Assembly: GCA_025917655.1 (NCBI GenBank)
Contig: CP084611.1
Span: 2,914,001-2,978,000, forward strand
Direction: 5' to 3'
DNA: 64,000 nucleotides
Origin: Chlorella sorokiniana
Lineage: Eukaryota > Chlorophyta > Trebouxiophyceae > Chlorellales > Chlorellaceae
The notes under the pieces are model-generated. The model saw only the letters and a program-made list of their open reading frames with translations, had not been told where the DNA came from and did not search any database. The position numbers and the translations under genes were made by a program. Positions 31,136-41,731 of this stretch are shown here, piece after piece (the first letter of the stretch is position 1; each line of letters opens with the position of its first letter).

Positions 31136-34100
31136 TCAGCCCTCCTCCAGGCCCTGCCTGTCGCAGGCGCGCAGGTCGTGCAGGGAGTAGTGCCCGTTGC
31201 CGTCAAACTGCACCACGCTGCTGTGGAACTTGCGCAGGGCGGGGCGGTGCCCGATGGACAGCATGGTGATGCCGGCCCGCACGCAGGCGCTGCACATGGG
31301 GCCGGTGGGCGGGCGGGCGAGGGCGTCAGGCAGCAGGGCACAGCAGGGCTCCACCCCGGCGGCACCCCCCCCTCCAGCAGCCCGGCGCCTGCGGTGCATG
31401 CGCAGCAGGCCCCGGTCGCCCCCACCTGTACAGGCTCTGCTCCCCGTCTGCGCTGACGGCAGAAGTGCACTCGTCCAGCACGGCGTAGCGCGGCGCGTGG
31501 AAGAGCAGGCGGGCCATGGCCAGCCGCTGCTTCTCGCCGCCGCTCAGCGTCTCGGCCCAGGGCTGCACCTGGTCCCAGCCCCGCCCCGCACCAGCAGATA
31601 GTCCAGCTCAACCGCCTCCAGGCACTCGCTGCAGGTGGGTGGGTGGGTGGGTGGGTGGGTAGAGGGGCGGGTGTGGGGTGGGGGCAGCGTTGGCGTGCGC
31701 TCAGGGCTGCTTCCACAGGCCGGAAGCCTGGCTGCCAGCGTCCATCCCCCGCCCTTTCCCTCACAACAAAGGCCAGCCCCCCTCCCCCCCAGTCAGCCCA
31801 CCACAGCCGCTCCTCCAGCTCCTCCTCCCCCTTGAACCCCCTCGACTTCATCCAGGGCTCGACGCGGGCGCGGGTGCGCGCCGACGCGGTGCCCCACACG
31901 GCGCGCGGCGGCTCCGGGTACAGCAGCTGGTCGCGCAGCGACCCCGCCACCAGGTAGGGGCGCTGGCTGAGGTAGAACAGGTCGCCCTTGGGGGCAGCAC
32001 CACCTCCCCCGCCTGCAGCGGCCACAGCCCCGCGGCCACGCGGAACAGGCTGCTCTTGCCGCACCCATTGGGGCCCATGAGCAGCACGCTGCAGCAAGAC
32101 GGGCGCGGGGGGCCTTCAGCAGCAGGGTTCGCATGGGTGGCGCCCACCCAGCCGGGCAGCCTGCCGACGCCGCCTCACCTGCGCCCGGCTGCACCTCGAA
32201 CGACAGCTCCCGCACCAGCACGCCGCCATCGGGGAGGACAGGTAGACGCGGTGGAACTGCGGGGCGCGGGGACAGAAGGGGGTTGCCCCTGCAGCATTTG
32301 CCCTGCGCAGCTGCACTGGCTGGCCGCGCAGGAGCATGGCGCGCCGGCCGGCACACCCCTGCAGGCAGGCCTGTAACCCCACCTCAGCCCACCCACCTTG
32401 ACGGTCTCCCCCTCCAGCCGCTGCGGCTCAGGCGGCAGCTCCAGCGAGCCGCCCGACGCCGAGGCGGGCAGCAGGGCGCCGCTGGAGCTGATGTTGCTGC
32501 AGCAACACGGGGAGGGCGGGGGGGGATGGGGGCGTGAGGGGGTGCCCCGGCGCTGCAACGCGCCTGCTTGGTTAGGCTTTGGCGGGCGGTATGAGCTCGG
32601 TATGAGACCGCTCACCGCAGGTAGAGGCGCGTGACGGTGCCCTGCTCGTCCGCCGAGGCCAGCCCCCGCACCCGTTCCAGCAGCTCGCTCACGCGGCTGG
32701 TGTGGCCTGCGGGCGCGGGGTCGCCAGCCAGCCGTGAGTGCTGCCAGGGCGCTGCCAGCCCGCACACTCGTCGCCGGGGAGCCGGGGTGCAGGTGGCGGC
32801 TCGGGCCGCTGCCCCCTGCATGCCCCTCCCGCCCCCATCCCAGAAGGGGTCCCACCTGCCAGCCCCGTCACCCGCTTGTACACGAGGATGAGGTCACCGA
32901 TGGAGCGCGAGGTGTTGCCCAGCAGGCGCATCGCGCTGATGTAGTCCTGGACGCGGCAAGGCATGGCGGGGGCGCGGATGGGGGCAGCGGCGGGCACACA
33001 GGCAGCCGAGACTGCCTGTGGGCAAACGACAGAGGCACCAGGCCGAGGGTCGTGGGCTGCGTGCCGCCCATGGGTGCAACCTCGCACGGAAAGGCCAGCA
33101 GGCGCCCACCTGCGTCTGCTCGCCCTGGTTGCCCTCGCGCTGGTACCGCGCTGCGCCGCTCCAGTACAGCGGCAGCGCGTAGATGGTAAGGGCGATGGCG
33201 GTGGCGCCGTACTGCAGGCCGTCAGGGGGGCAGCGTCGTTGGAGCTGGGCGTGGGCTGCAGGGCAGCGGGGAGCCCAGCAGGCATGCGAGGCGAAGCAGC
33301 AGAGCACGGGCCGCGCCTTGACGAAGAAGCCGTCGAGGCTCTGCTGCACAAAGGACTGGAAGGCGGAGAGGCGGGAGTGGCGCAGCAGGCGGTAGAGGTG
33401 CTGGTTCAGGATCATCTGCTCGCTGACGCCCGCCGGGGGTCGTTGAACTGTGGCGTGTGGGTCGGGGGCACAGCGAGGTGCTGAGGCGCAGGCCGCAGCT
33501 TCAGGGCGACAGCCAACCTTCTTGAGCCCACCGCGCAACGCACGCGGCAGGGGGCGCACAAAACCCTGCCTCCCGCTCACCGCCACCTCCTCCGCGTTGG
33601 CCACCAGGCGCTGGTGCGCCGCGCGGAAGGCCCCCAGCGCCGTCTCCTCGGCCGTCATGGCGGCCAGCGGGGCGAGGCGGCGCGCGCAGCTGCCCCACCA
33701 CCAAATAATAGCCATAGAGGGCGGCTTGGCGGCGGTAGCCCATGCTGCGGGACAGGGCGCGCGTGAAGAGCGCGACGTCCAGCAGCGGCTTGAAGGTGTA
33801 GCTGTACAGCTCGGCCGCGGTGCCTGAAAACTTCTCGACGTCCTCCGTGATGCGCTGGTCGGCGGCGGTGAGGCCTGCGCAGGCAGCCACAGGAAAGGGG
33901 GAAGTCACCGCCATGCTGCCCGGAAACACACTGCTGCTGCATGGCGAGGCAGCTGCTGGAACAGCTGTGGCGGGCCTCAGCAGCAGCTGAGCGCGGTCTG
34001 CGCAGGGCGCGGCGCACCCCCAGCGTGCTGGCGGCATAGTAGGCGCGGTGGGCGGTGTATGCTTCGTGCAGGGCGTGCGTCTGTGGGGCAGGACAGGGGA

Positions 34101-34568
34101 CGAGCGTGCAGGCGGATGATATAACTGCTGAGCGTTGGTGGGTGCTGCGAGGCGGTGAGCTGGGAGGAGAGGGGCCGGCCCCGCCGCTCACCAGGCGCCG
34201 CTGGAAGGCCAGCTTGATGCGCCGCTGCATGTACTTGAGGCCCGCGTTGACGACGGCGGCGGGCACAGACACCTGCAGCACAGCGAGCGGCCACGGGCTG
34301 GGGGTGAGCGGCAGCCAGGCGAGCAGCAGCAGCAGCGGCAGCAGGGCGGCCCCTGGCAAGCGCGCAAGCTGGCAGCCGCAGCGCACCGCCACAAAGCTGG
34401 CCAGCACGCGTGACAGCCGCTGCGGGTTCTTCTGGATGATCCATCGCCCGCGTAACCCTCCAGCCGGCTGACGAGCTCGGTGATGAGGGACCGAGCCACC
34501 AGCAGCAATCCCTGAGCGTACACCAAGCCCGCCTCTGCGCACCACGGCGACGGCACGCATCTGCGCAT
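31136..34568 (-). CDS. ABCD-type half ABC transporter (SbmA/BacA-like membrane domain plus NBD)
   Basis: ATP-driven exporter or importer of the ABCD family (peroxisomal or plastid acyl-CoA/fatty-acid type in plants). In order on the minus strand: [60 protein letters not shown] with [51 protein letters not shown] followed by [20 protein letters not shown]; and the EEA-like loop [18 protein letters not shown]. The NBD has Walker [21 protein letters not shown], the Q-loop [20 protein letters not shown], signature [20 protein letters not shown], Walker [13 protein letters not shown] and the H-loop [16 protein letters not shown]. Stop at 31136-31138. This is one TMD and one NBD, so it must dimerise. 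A missing base near 34448 separates the first helix from WIIQK. The start at 34568 ([14 protein letters not shown]) is the nearest in-frame ATG, without an obvious targeting peptide. Confidence 0.88.
31633..31660 (+). repeat. (GGTG)n tract in an ABCD intron
   Basis: About six tandem GGTG units directly beside a splice acceptor of the ABCD gene; on the transcribed RNA this is (CACC)n. The plus strand has enough G-triplets for a G-quadruplex. Confidence 0.75.
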
Positions 34569-34576
34569 GGCAGCCG

Positions 34577-34960
34577 GTGACGACGGAGCTGCAGACTGAG
34601 AGGCGCGCAGCAAAAGGGCAGTATGCCGACTTCTTGACTGGCGTCCCCAAGGACAGTGCGGCTGCCCAGGCGCTCTCACATTTTCAGGATGGCGGCCAGC
34701 CGGCGGGCAAAGACAAGATCCACCGCCACCTTGGGCGAGGGCGCGCTGCGGTGCGAAGCCACGCCCTCGCATATGGCCTGCGGGCGAGGAGTGACCCAGA
34801 AACCATGATCGGCTCATACTCGCTGGCATCTGCCAAGCCTTTCAAGGGGGCCACAGGCGGTTACGCAGCACCCGCCCGCTCGCCTGCTGCTCCCGCCTCG
34901 ATGCCCCCAGCTGTGAGCGCAGGTGTCGCAGCGACGCTGCCCCGCCACCCAAGACGATAA
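34577..34960 (+). CDS. Hypothetical protein, head-to-head with the ABCD gene
   Basis: Not recognised. The open frame covers 127 residues without introns, reading ELQTERRAAKGQYADFLTGV, PKDSAAAQALSHFQDGGQPA, KIHRHLGRGRAAV, PETMIGSYSLASAKPFKGA and an Ala/Pro-rich tail, stopping at 34958-34960. It has no in-frame ATG at its beginning: the only nearby ATG (34567) reads [10 protein letters not shown] and then stops one frame away, so one missing base or an upstream exon is implied. Amphipathic helical start, no membrane segment. The ATG at 34567 overlaps the CAT that starts the ABCD gene, which makes at least one of the two starts doubtful. Confidence 0.35.
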   Translation: MTTELQTERRAAKGQYADFLTGVPKDSAAAQALSHFQDGGQPAGKDKIHRHLGRGRAAVRSHALAYGLRARSDPETMIGSYSLASAKPFKGATGGYAAPARSPAAPASMPPAVSAGVAATLPRHPRR

Positions 34961-35366
34961 GCTGCAGTGTTGGGGCAGGGCAAGCTGCTTGACGACAGGG
35001 AAGCCAGACGTCACGTCAGGGTGCTGTCGCAAAAACGAGGGCTCCACCCAGACTTGTAGACGCTTTCAATAAGTTTCCAATTACCGCTAGAGCTCTCCGT
35101 TGCTTCAGGGTGAGCCCCTGGAGCAGCTCCAGAGCTCCAGTACCCATCTTGAGCAACTGCCACTTACAAGCGAGTAAAACGGCAGCTGATCAGCGCCAAC
35201 ATTCAACACCACTGCTTAAAATAATGACGATGACCCACTCGACACGCTTCTGAAGCAGAAGAGGCATTTGTTCTGCAACTGTACTGGCACCTGTTTCGCA
35301 CAGGCGCGGTCGAAGTTTTCTTCATAAGCAATCGATTGATGGCACGTTGAGCTAACATTAACTACA
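34961..35366. other. AT-rich intergenic region upstream of TTC4
   Basis: About 400 bp with the lowest GC of the neighbourhood and no coding sequence. It presumably holds the TTC4 promoter. I see no TATA box at the usual distance from 35367. Confidence 0.45.
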
Positions 35367-37344
35367 ATGGGTTTCACAGATAGTGAGGAAGACGAGCCGC
35401 AGCAGACGCCATCGCAACTAAGACAGCCTCCTCCGGGCCTCAGAAATGAAGATTTACCGGCTTTATTCTGGTGGGGGAGCTAGCCGTCCGCATGCAGCTC
35501 CAACGGCGAATCCGCATGTCCGCAAGTTCTCTTTCAGGCTTTTGTTGGACTATAAGTGCGATTTTATCATCATTCACAAGAAGCTTTATTGAAACAGAGG
35601 CTGGTTGGTTGCTCTGGGCGCAGGGACGAGATGCCTGAGGGTGCCGACGAGCACCCCGACGGCGCCGCTATTCAGGCCATCATTGCTGACACGACCCCTG
35701 AAGAGGCTGCAGAGGGCTTCAAGGTGTGACGGCAGCACGTGGACAGGTGTTGGGACAACCGAGGAGTGCAGTGATTGTCCCCTCTGCGTGGAGTGCAGCA
35801 GTGCCACGGAGCGCAGCTGGGCGTTTGTGTCGACCTCATCCCTCTGGTCGCGCCCTGATCCCCTCACCCCACAGAACCAGGGCAACGATGCGCTGAAGAC
35901 GGGTTTGCGTCAGAAGAAGAAGTTCTACCTGCGGCAGGCCATTGAGCAGTACGACAAGGGGCTGGAGCAGCGCTGCGCCGACGCTGCCCTCAACTCCATC
36001 CTTTGCTCAAACCGCGCCCACGTCAACCTGCTGCTGGGCAACTTCCGCAACGCGTACCAGGATGGGCTGGCTGCACTGCGCCACAATGACCAGAACATCA
36101 AGGTGCGCTGGGTGGGGCAGCGGCGCTGCGGGGCAGGCCAAAGATCAGCGCCGACTAGCAAGTGCCTCACCGCCAGGCCTCCTGGCCAGGATGTTCCCGC
36201 CTGTCGCTCATGCCATGCGTCGCTGCGTGGCGCTGTCCGCATTACTCGCCGCTGCAGGCTTACTACCGCGCCGCCAAGGGCGCCCTGGGCCTGCGCAAGT
36301 ACGAGCGCGCCGCAGAGCTGTGCGCGGCGGGGCTGCGTGTGGAGCCCGACAGCCCGGAGCTGAGGGACATTGCGGCGCGCGGCGGCAGAAAAGGATGCGC
36401 AGGCGCAACGTGATGCGGAGGAGGAGGCGCGGCGCTTGCGTGTGCGCTCGCCGGCGCGGCAGCTGGCTGAGGCGGTGCTGGCGCGCGGCTGGCGGGTGGG
36501 GCGCGCGCAGTTCACAATCGGTGAGCTGCGGGGCTGGCTGGGGAGCGGCAGGGGTTGCAGGGCATGGACTGGCAACACTGAACCTTACACCCACACACTC
36601 ACTGACCCGCTTGCTGCATGTCGCGCGCTGCACACAGCGACCAAACGTGCGGCCTGCCACACAGCTTTCGGCCAGGGCCCTTCCCGCCCCAGCCTTCCCG
36701 CCCCCACCTGCCCTTGCGCCGCAGGCGAGCGGCGTCCAGCCATGGACGAGGATGGGCTGGTGCACTGGCCGGTGCTCTTCTTCTACCCCGAGGCCGCCAT
36801 GCAGCACGACGTGGTGGACGACGTGTGTGAGGAGGACACGTTCAGGTGCGGGGCTGCCAGGCTGCCCCTCCCAGGCACCCCAACCTTCGTTGCACGCAGC
36901 AGCCTCTGGCCCATTTTGCCTGCATGAGTGTCGGCTTCTTTGCAGGAAGTTCCCTTTGACACCTGCTGCCCCCACCGACCACCCCGCAGGGACCACCTGG
37001 ATGTCATGTTTGGGCCTGGAGCGCCGCCGCTGGAGTGGGACGCGCAGGGCGCCTACACGCGCGACAGCCTGGAGCTCTACTACCTGTCCCACAGCGCCAC
37101 CCCGCTCACCCTGGAGCAGCTGACCGAGGCGTTCTTCGGCAGCTGGCCCGATGCGGAGGAGGAGGGGCCGCAGCGGTACGGCGCCAACGCCGCCGCCTGG
37201 GTGCGGGTGCACGAGGGCTGGACGCTGCGCGACGCGCTCTCCCGCCCCGACCACGTCGTCCCCGGCATCCCGGCCTTCTTCGTGCTGGCAAAGGGCACCG
37301 ACTTCAAGCAGCGCTTCCTGGATGGCGACATGCCCCTGCTGTGA
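35367..37344 (+). CDS. TTC4: TTC4/CNS1-type TPR co-chaperone of HSP90
   Basis: HSP90/HSP70 co-chaperone with TPR and C-terminal wheel domain (family knowledge). Exons, all phase-consistent: 35367-35470, 35624-35723, 35875-36102, 36258-36520, 36725-36845 and 36990-37344. The short first exon (MGFTDSEEDEPQQTPSQLRQ, ending LRNEDLPALF) joins to WDEMPEGADEHPD, a junction typical of TTC4. The TPR block reads NQGNDALKTG, IEQYDKGLEQRCADAALNSI, LCSNRAHVNLLLGNFRNAYQ, YYRAAKGALGLRKYERAAEL and AAGLRVEPDSPELRDIAAR. A charged linker (EKDAQAQRDAEEEARRL) leads to the wheel domain: DEDGLVHWPVLFFYPEAAMQ, DHLDVMFGPGAPPLEWD, LELYYLSHSATPLTLEQLTE, VPGIPAFFVLAKGTDFKQRF. Stop at 37342-37344. One frame slip lies near 36380 between AAR and EKDAQ. 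Confidence 0.93.
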
Positions 37345-37694
37345 GGGCCCCGCCCGCGGGCCCCTTGCCACCTGACCGCACTGCTGGTGACCACGCTCCT
37401 CCTGCTGACCCTTTCTCTGTCCTGCTCCGCTTTTCATTCGCCTTTCTAACCTGTACACAATCCTCCTTATCTGACCCGATTTAATGTACACTGGCAGGTT
37501 GCATAGCATTCCTTCCTCCTGGCGTGCTCCGCCCAACACGCCTGGCAGTCCTGGCCATCTGTGGCCTGTGTTTGGCTTGTGCAGAGTCGCATTATCTTTG
37601 CATCGTTTACATCGTACCGCTGTGCACCCAACTAGCTGCCTTTTCGCCCCTGTTCAACACGACAGCGGGGTTTGCACCGCCACACACCTGTGCA
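37345..37694. other. Intergenic region after TTC4
   Basis: About 350 bp, T- and C-rich, without a recognisable gene. It separates TTC4 from the small protein on the same strand. Confidence 0.45.
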
Positions 37695-38265
37695 ATGCAG
37701 CGTTTGCGAAAAAGTCTGCTGGATAGCATGGCCGCCATCAGATTGACTGCGCAAAGGGTTGGCGCGGCGGGTAGCAGCAAGGTGGATGCGGCGGTAGCAG
37801 CAGCACCCCAGGCGGCGTCAGCCACTCGTTTAGACATGTCATCGACGAGAAGCGGCAGTCATGGCAGCTCTTGGGCCCGTTGGCGGTCTACGGCTGTGAC
37901 GGCGGCAGCAGACGCTCCTGCCGGTTCGCCGTTTCAGGCATACACGTCGGCTCCTGCACTCACGCGGCACCAGGTCCTGAAACGGTTGCTGAAGCCCCAG
38001 AATTCTGGTCGAAAGCAGTTCAAGCGCAACTGGCAGAAGCAGCTGCAGATCAAGGTGAGCCTGCTGTGCGGTGGGGCTCTGCGGAGGGAGCGTGGCCGAT
38101 TGCGGCTCTGGTGCTCAAGCATCGGCCCCCTGCTGTATGCAGTGGAATGCACAACAACGGAAGCTGAACGAGGCGGCAGCCCGCAAGCGGCAGCATGAAA
38201 AGCAGCAGCAGCTGTTCAAGCAGCAGGCAGGGTGGGCTGCGGCACAAGCTCAGCAGGCGATGTGA
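37695..38265 (+). CDS. Hypothetical basic protein, two exons
   Basis: Not recognised. From ATG 37695 the protein reads MQRLRKSLLDSMAAIRLTAQ; an alternative start is ATG 37728 (MAAIRLTAQRVGAAGSSKVD). Ala/Ser/Thr-rich, so possibly an organelle leader. The well-defined part is at the end: LTRHQVLKRLLKPQNSGRKQ, FKRNWQKQLQIK, donor GTGAGC at 38054, acceptor at 38142, then WNAQQRKLNEAAARKRQHEK and a Gln/Lys-rich helix ending AAQAQQAM. Both exons share the same basic, helical composition, which supports the junction. The stop (38263-38265) lies inside the 3' end of the NSUN5 frame on the other strand. Confidence 0.5.
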
Positions 38266-40717
38266 CCCAAGCTGACCGCATGTCTCATCAACTTGTCTGG
38301 GTACTGGTTAGTTTGCAACAGCTGGATAACAGAGCAGCGCACACAGAGCATGTCACAGGTCACCCTGCGCTGCTGCTTCCTGCCTCCGCTTTTCTTCTTC
38401 TTTGGCTGCCGCTGAGGCTGCTGCTGTCCCTGCGCATCGCCACCGCTGCCCGAGTCCTCCCTGGCAAACACGGCCACGAAGAAGCCGTCGGTGCCATCCT
38501 CGTCGGGGTCGACTCGCAGCAGCTTCTCCGCACCTTCCACCAGCCCCGCCAACCCCGACGCGGCCACCCGGCAGCGCCTCCTCCAGCTGGAACCCGCGGG
38601 CAGCCGCCTCGGGCAGCACCGCCGCCACCACGCCCTCGTTCTCCCGGGCGTGCACGCTGCAGGGCGGCGGAGGGGGCGCGCGGCAGGGCAGGGCCCCTGT
38701 CAGGGCAGCACGAGGCTGCAGGAGCTCACAGCCAGGCTGCAGGGCTGCGAGCCCTCCCTCACCCTCCTGCCGCCCATCCACCCACCCGCGCACCTGCAGG
38801 TGGAGTAGACCAGGCGGCGCAGGGCGGGGAAGCGCAGCGCATGCAGGATGCAGGCCTGCTGGAAGCGGGCCAGGGCCTCCACTCGCTCGTCGCTGTGCAG
38901 CACCGCAGCCTCGCCTATGCGGGGGGGGGGGGGGGGGGGATGACATGAGGATGGAAGGGCACCGGCAGGGTTCCCGGCATGGCAGCGTAGCACGCGGGCA
39001 ATGCGCCCCCAGCGACGAGTCTGCCTGCGCCGCGCGAGACCCCCCCCCCCCCCAGCCCACCCCTCAGCCTGTCTGCCGAGGAGGGCAGCAGGAAGTCCAT
39101 GCGCGTGAAGGCGGTGCCGCTGCCGCTGCACGACGGGTCCAGCAGCACAGCGGCCACCCCCGCCCACTCCTCCGCCCCTGGGTCCACGCCCAGAAAGTCG
39201 GCCAGGCGTGGGCTGATGATGGTGCCGCCGCTGGCCGATGCGTTGGCCTGCAGGCGCTGCAGGCGCCTAGGGTCCTTCTGCGGGGAGGGTGGCAGGGGGC
39301 GCAGCTTGTGGTGCAGAGCTGACAACGCGACGAGGTGCCTGGGCCCCCACCCTTGCACCCCGTAAAGGGTTGTAAAGGGTGGTAAAGGGAACGATGCACG
39401 CGCTCTCCGCCGCCTCTCCTGGCTGCCGCACCACCTCCGCACCTCAAACGCAGTGATGCTGCCGCGGTTGCCCATCAGCGCCGCCAGGTGGGTGGTCTTG
39501 TTGCCGGGCGCGGCGCAAGCGTCCACCACGTGCCAGCCGGGGTGGGGGCGCAGCGCGTGGGCGGGCATGCACGAGGCACGGCTCTGCAGCACCAGCGCGC
39601 CGCTGGCCACCAGCGGGTGGTCGTGCAGGTCGCAGCCGGGGGAAGAGCAGCACGTCGGGCAGCAGCGCGTCGCGCTGTGCACGCTGGCCCTGCGGGGGCG
39701 GGGGGACGGGAGCGGGACGGCGCAACTGCGGTCAGGCATCGCGGCGCCGAGCCACACAAGGGGCGGTGGCGGGAGGCGGTTGAGCAGCGCTTACCAGGGG
39801 GCCCACTTGCGGTGTTTGGGGGTGGGTCCCGCAGCCAGGCCAGCGCCTCCTCCACCCCCGACCGCAACGTGTTGACCCTGGCGGCGCGCGGATGCGGCGT
39901 GGCAGGCCCAGCAGCCGGCAGCAGCTCCGCCGCTGCCGACACCCCCGCCTCGCTCAGCAGCTGCTGCAGTGCTGCTTGCAGCTCAGACTGCGCCAGGAGT
40001 GTGGCAGGGTGGTGGTGGGAGGGACAGATCAGTGGGAGGTGGCCGGGCACGACGGCACGCAGACAGGACGGCTGCATCGCCCGTGGCGCATGCAAGTGCC
40101 GCCCGCCCCGTGCCCCACCTTGCGCTGCAGCACCGCGCGCTCTGCGGGGCCGGTGGGGCGCAGCCCCTCCCCCAGCAGCAGTTCGTACGCCAGCACCAGG
40201 GCGGCGGGCGCGCGGCAGGCCGGCCTGCGCCCCCGCCAGCTGCGTGCGCTCCAGCAGCGGCTGCAGCACCGGCAGGTGCCTCAGCGTCTCGCAGGTCACG
40301 GCATAGGTGGCCTGCGGGGGGGACAGGGAGTGAGCGGTCTGCACCTGCGTGGCTGTCCAGGCCGGGTGCCCGCCGCCCGCCTCCCACCTTCTTGGCCTCC
40401 ACGTGCGGAGCCAGCGTCAGGCCCTTGAGCGTCACGCCGCCCGCCTTGCTGGCATCCGCCTCCAGCAGCCGCCTGACAGCGTACGCCGCCTGCGAGTGCA
40501 CGGCTGACGTGGGACGCAAGCCCGGCGGCTCGCGCCGCCCGCCCGGTGTGCCGCTGCCGCTGGCTGGCTGTGCCGCCGCCAGCCGCCCTCGTGCCCTGGG
40601 GCTTTGCTGCTGCTCAACACTGTTCGCGTCTCTCTTGGGCTTCTTGGCAGGCCGCTCCTCGCGTTGCTGCGCCCGCTCGCGTTGCAGAATCGACTGCCGC
40701 TTTTTGCCCCTGCCCAT
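38250..40717 (-). CDS. NSUN5: NSUN5/Rcm1-type rRNA (cytosine-5) methyltransferase
   Basis: Methylates a conserved cytosine of large-subunit rRNA (NSUN5/Rcm1 family). ATG 40717 begins a nuclear/nucleolar basic leader (MGRGKKRQSILQRERAQQRE). Then AAYAVRRLLEADASKAGGVT, LKGLTLAPHVEAKKATYAV, CETLRHLPVLQPLLERTQL; RAARVNTLRSGVEEALAWLR; LPDVLLFPPGCDLHDHPLVA; LVLQSRASCMPAHALRPHPG; the SAM-binding VDACAAPGNKTTHLAALMGN; RLADFLGVDPGAEEWAGVAA; motif IV LLDPSCSGSGTAF; ALARFQQACILHALRFPALR and motif VI RRLVYSTCS with the catalytic cysteine; and the end DEDGTDGFFVAVFAREDS followed by a Lys/Gln-rich tail. Both active-site cysteines (DPSCSG and YSTCS) are present. Intron 38915-39060 carries two complementary homopolymers. 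The frame ending at 38250 overlaps the convergent neighbour by 16 bp. Confidence 0.93.
38921..39053. repeat. Complementary G19 and C14 runs inside one NSUN5 intron
   Basis: On the plus strand G19 lies at 38921-38939 and C14 at 39040-39053. On the transcript (minus strand) these become G14 starting at intron nucleotide 8 and C19 ending 6 nt before the 3' splice site, in a 146-nt intron (38915-39060). Confidence 0.95.
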
Positions 40718-40917
40718 TTCGGGCTCCGACGGGCGTTTCAACCAGTGCAGATACGTGGGATAAGGCTGTCGAAAGACCAATAGGATGCATGCATGGAGCC
40801 TTGTCCTCGCCACGCGCGGCACGTGGCGGCGCTTGCGCACTCGAGGCCCATGACAATGCTCCCAGCCTGTTTGGCACCCAGCGTGCTGCATGCTCACAGG
40901 CAGAGCGCTGGCGTCGT

Positions 40918-41661
40918 TCACAGCTGCGGCCGCGTCAGGCCGTGCTGCTGGGGCTGCACCAGCTCCGCCTCCACCGCCGCCGCCAGCTGGTCAGCCAGCG
41001 CCGCCGCGCCGCCCTCCCCCCGCCCCACGCCTCCAGGTAGAACTTGAGCTTGGGCTCGGTGCCCGAGGCGCGCAGCGTCACCACGGCCTCAGCCAGGCGG
41101 TAGGTGACCATGAGGTCCCCGGGCTGCCAGGGCAGCGCCGCTCGGCCGTCTGCGGCAGGGGGCGGCGGCAGGGTGTGCGGCACGGCGCCAGCCGGGCGCT
41201 GGCATGCGGCGAGGGTGCAGACGCCGCTGCCGCCGTGCGCCAGCTCGGCCCCCACCCCGCCAAGCCGCCCCACCTGGCTGCGCGGTGTCCAGCCCCGTGC
41301 CCAGGTCCCGCACCGACACCACCCGCCGCCCAGCGATCGCGGCGGGCGGCGCGTCCCGCAGGCGCTGGAAGACGGCGGCGCTGCGCGAGGGCGGCTGCGC
41401 GACAAAGTAGCCCGAGCGGTACTCGAACCTCCCGTACCGCTGCTGCAGCGCCTGCCAGTGCTGCGCCAGGGTGGCCCCCTGCGCGTGCAGCTCCGCCGCC
41501 AGCTCGGCGCACACGGCGGCCGCCGCCACGCCGTCCTTGTCGTGCCCCAGCTGGCCCATCATGAAGCCGATGGCCTCCTCAAACGCAAACAGCACGGTGA
41601 AGCTGGAAGGGCAGAGGTGGCTGGTGTGGTTCGTGAGCGTGGGGAGGGTGGCAGGCGCCCG

Positions 41662-41731
<70 letters not shown>

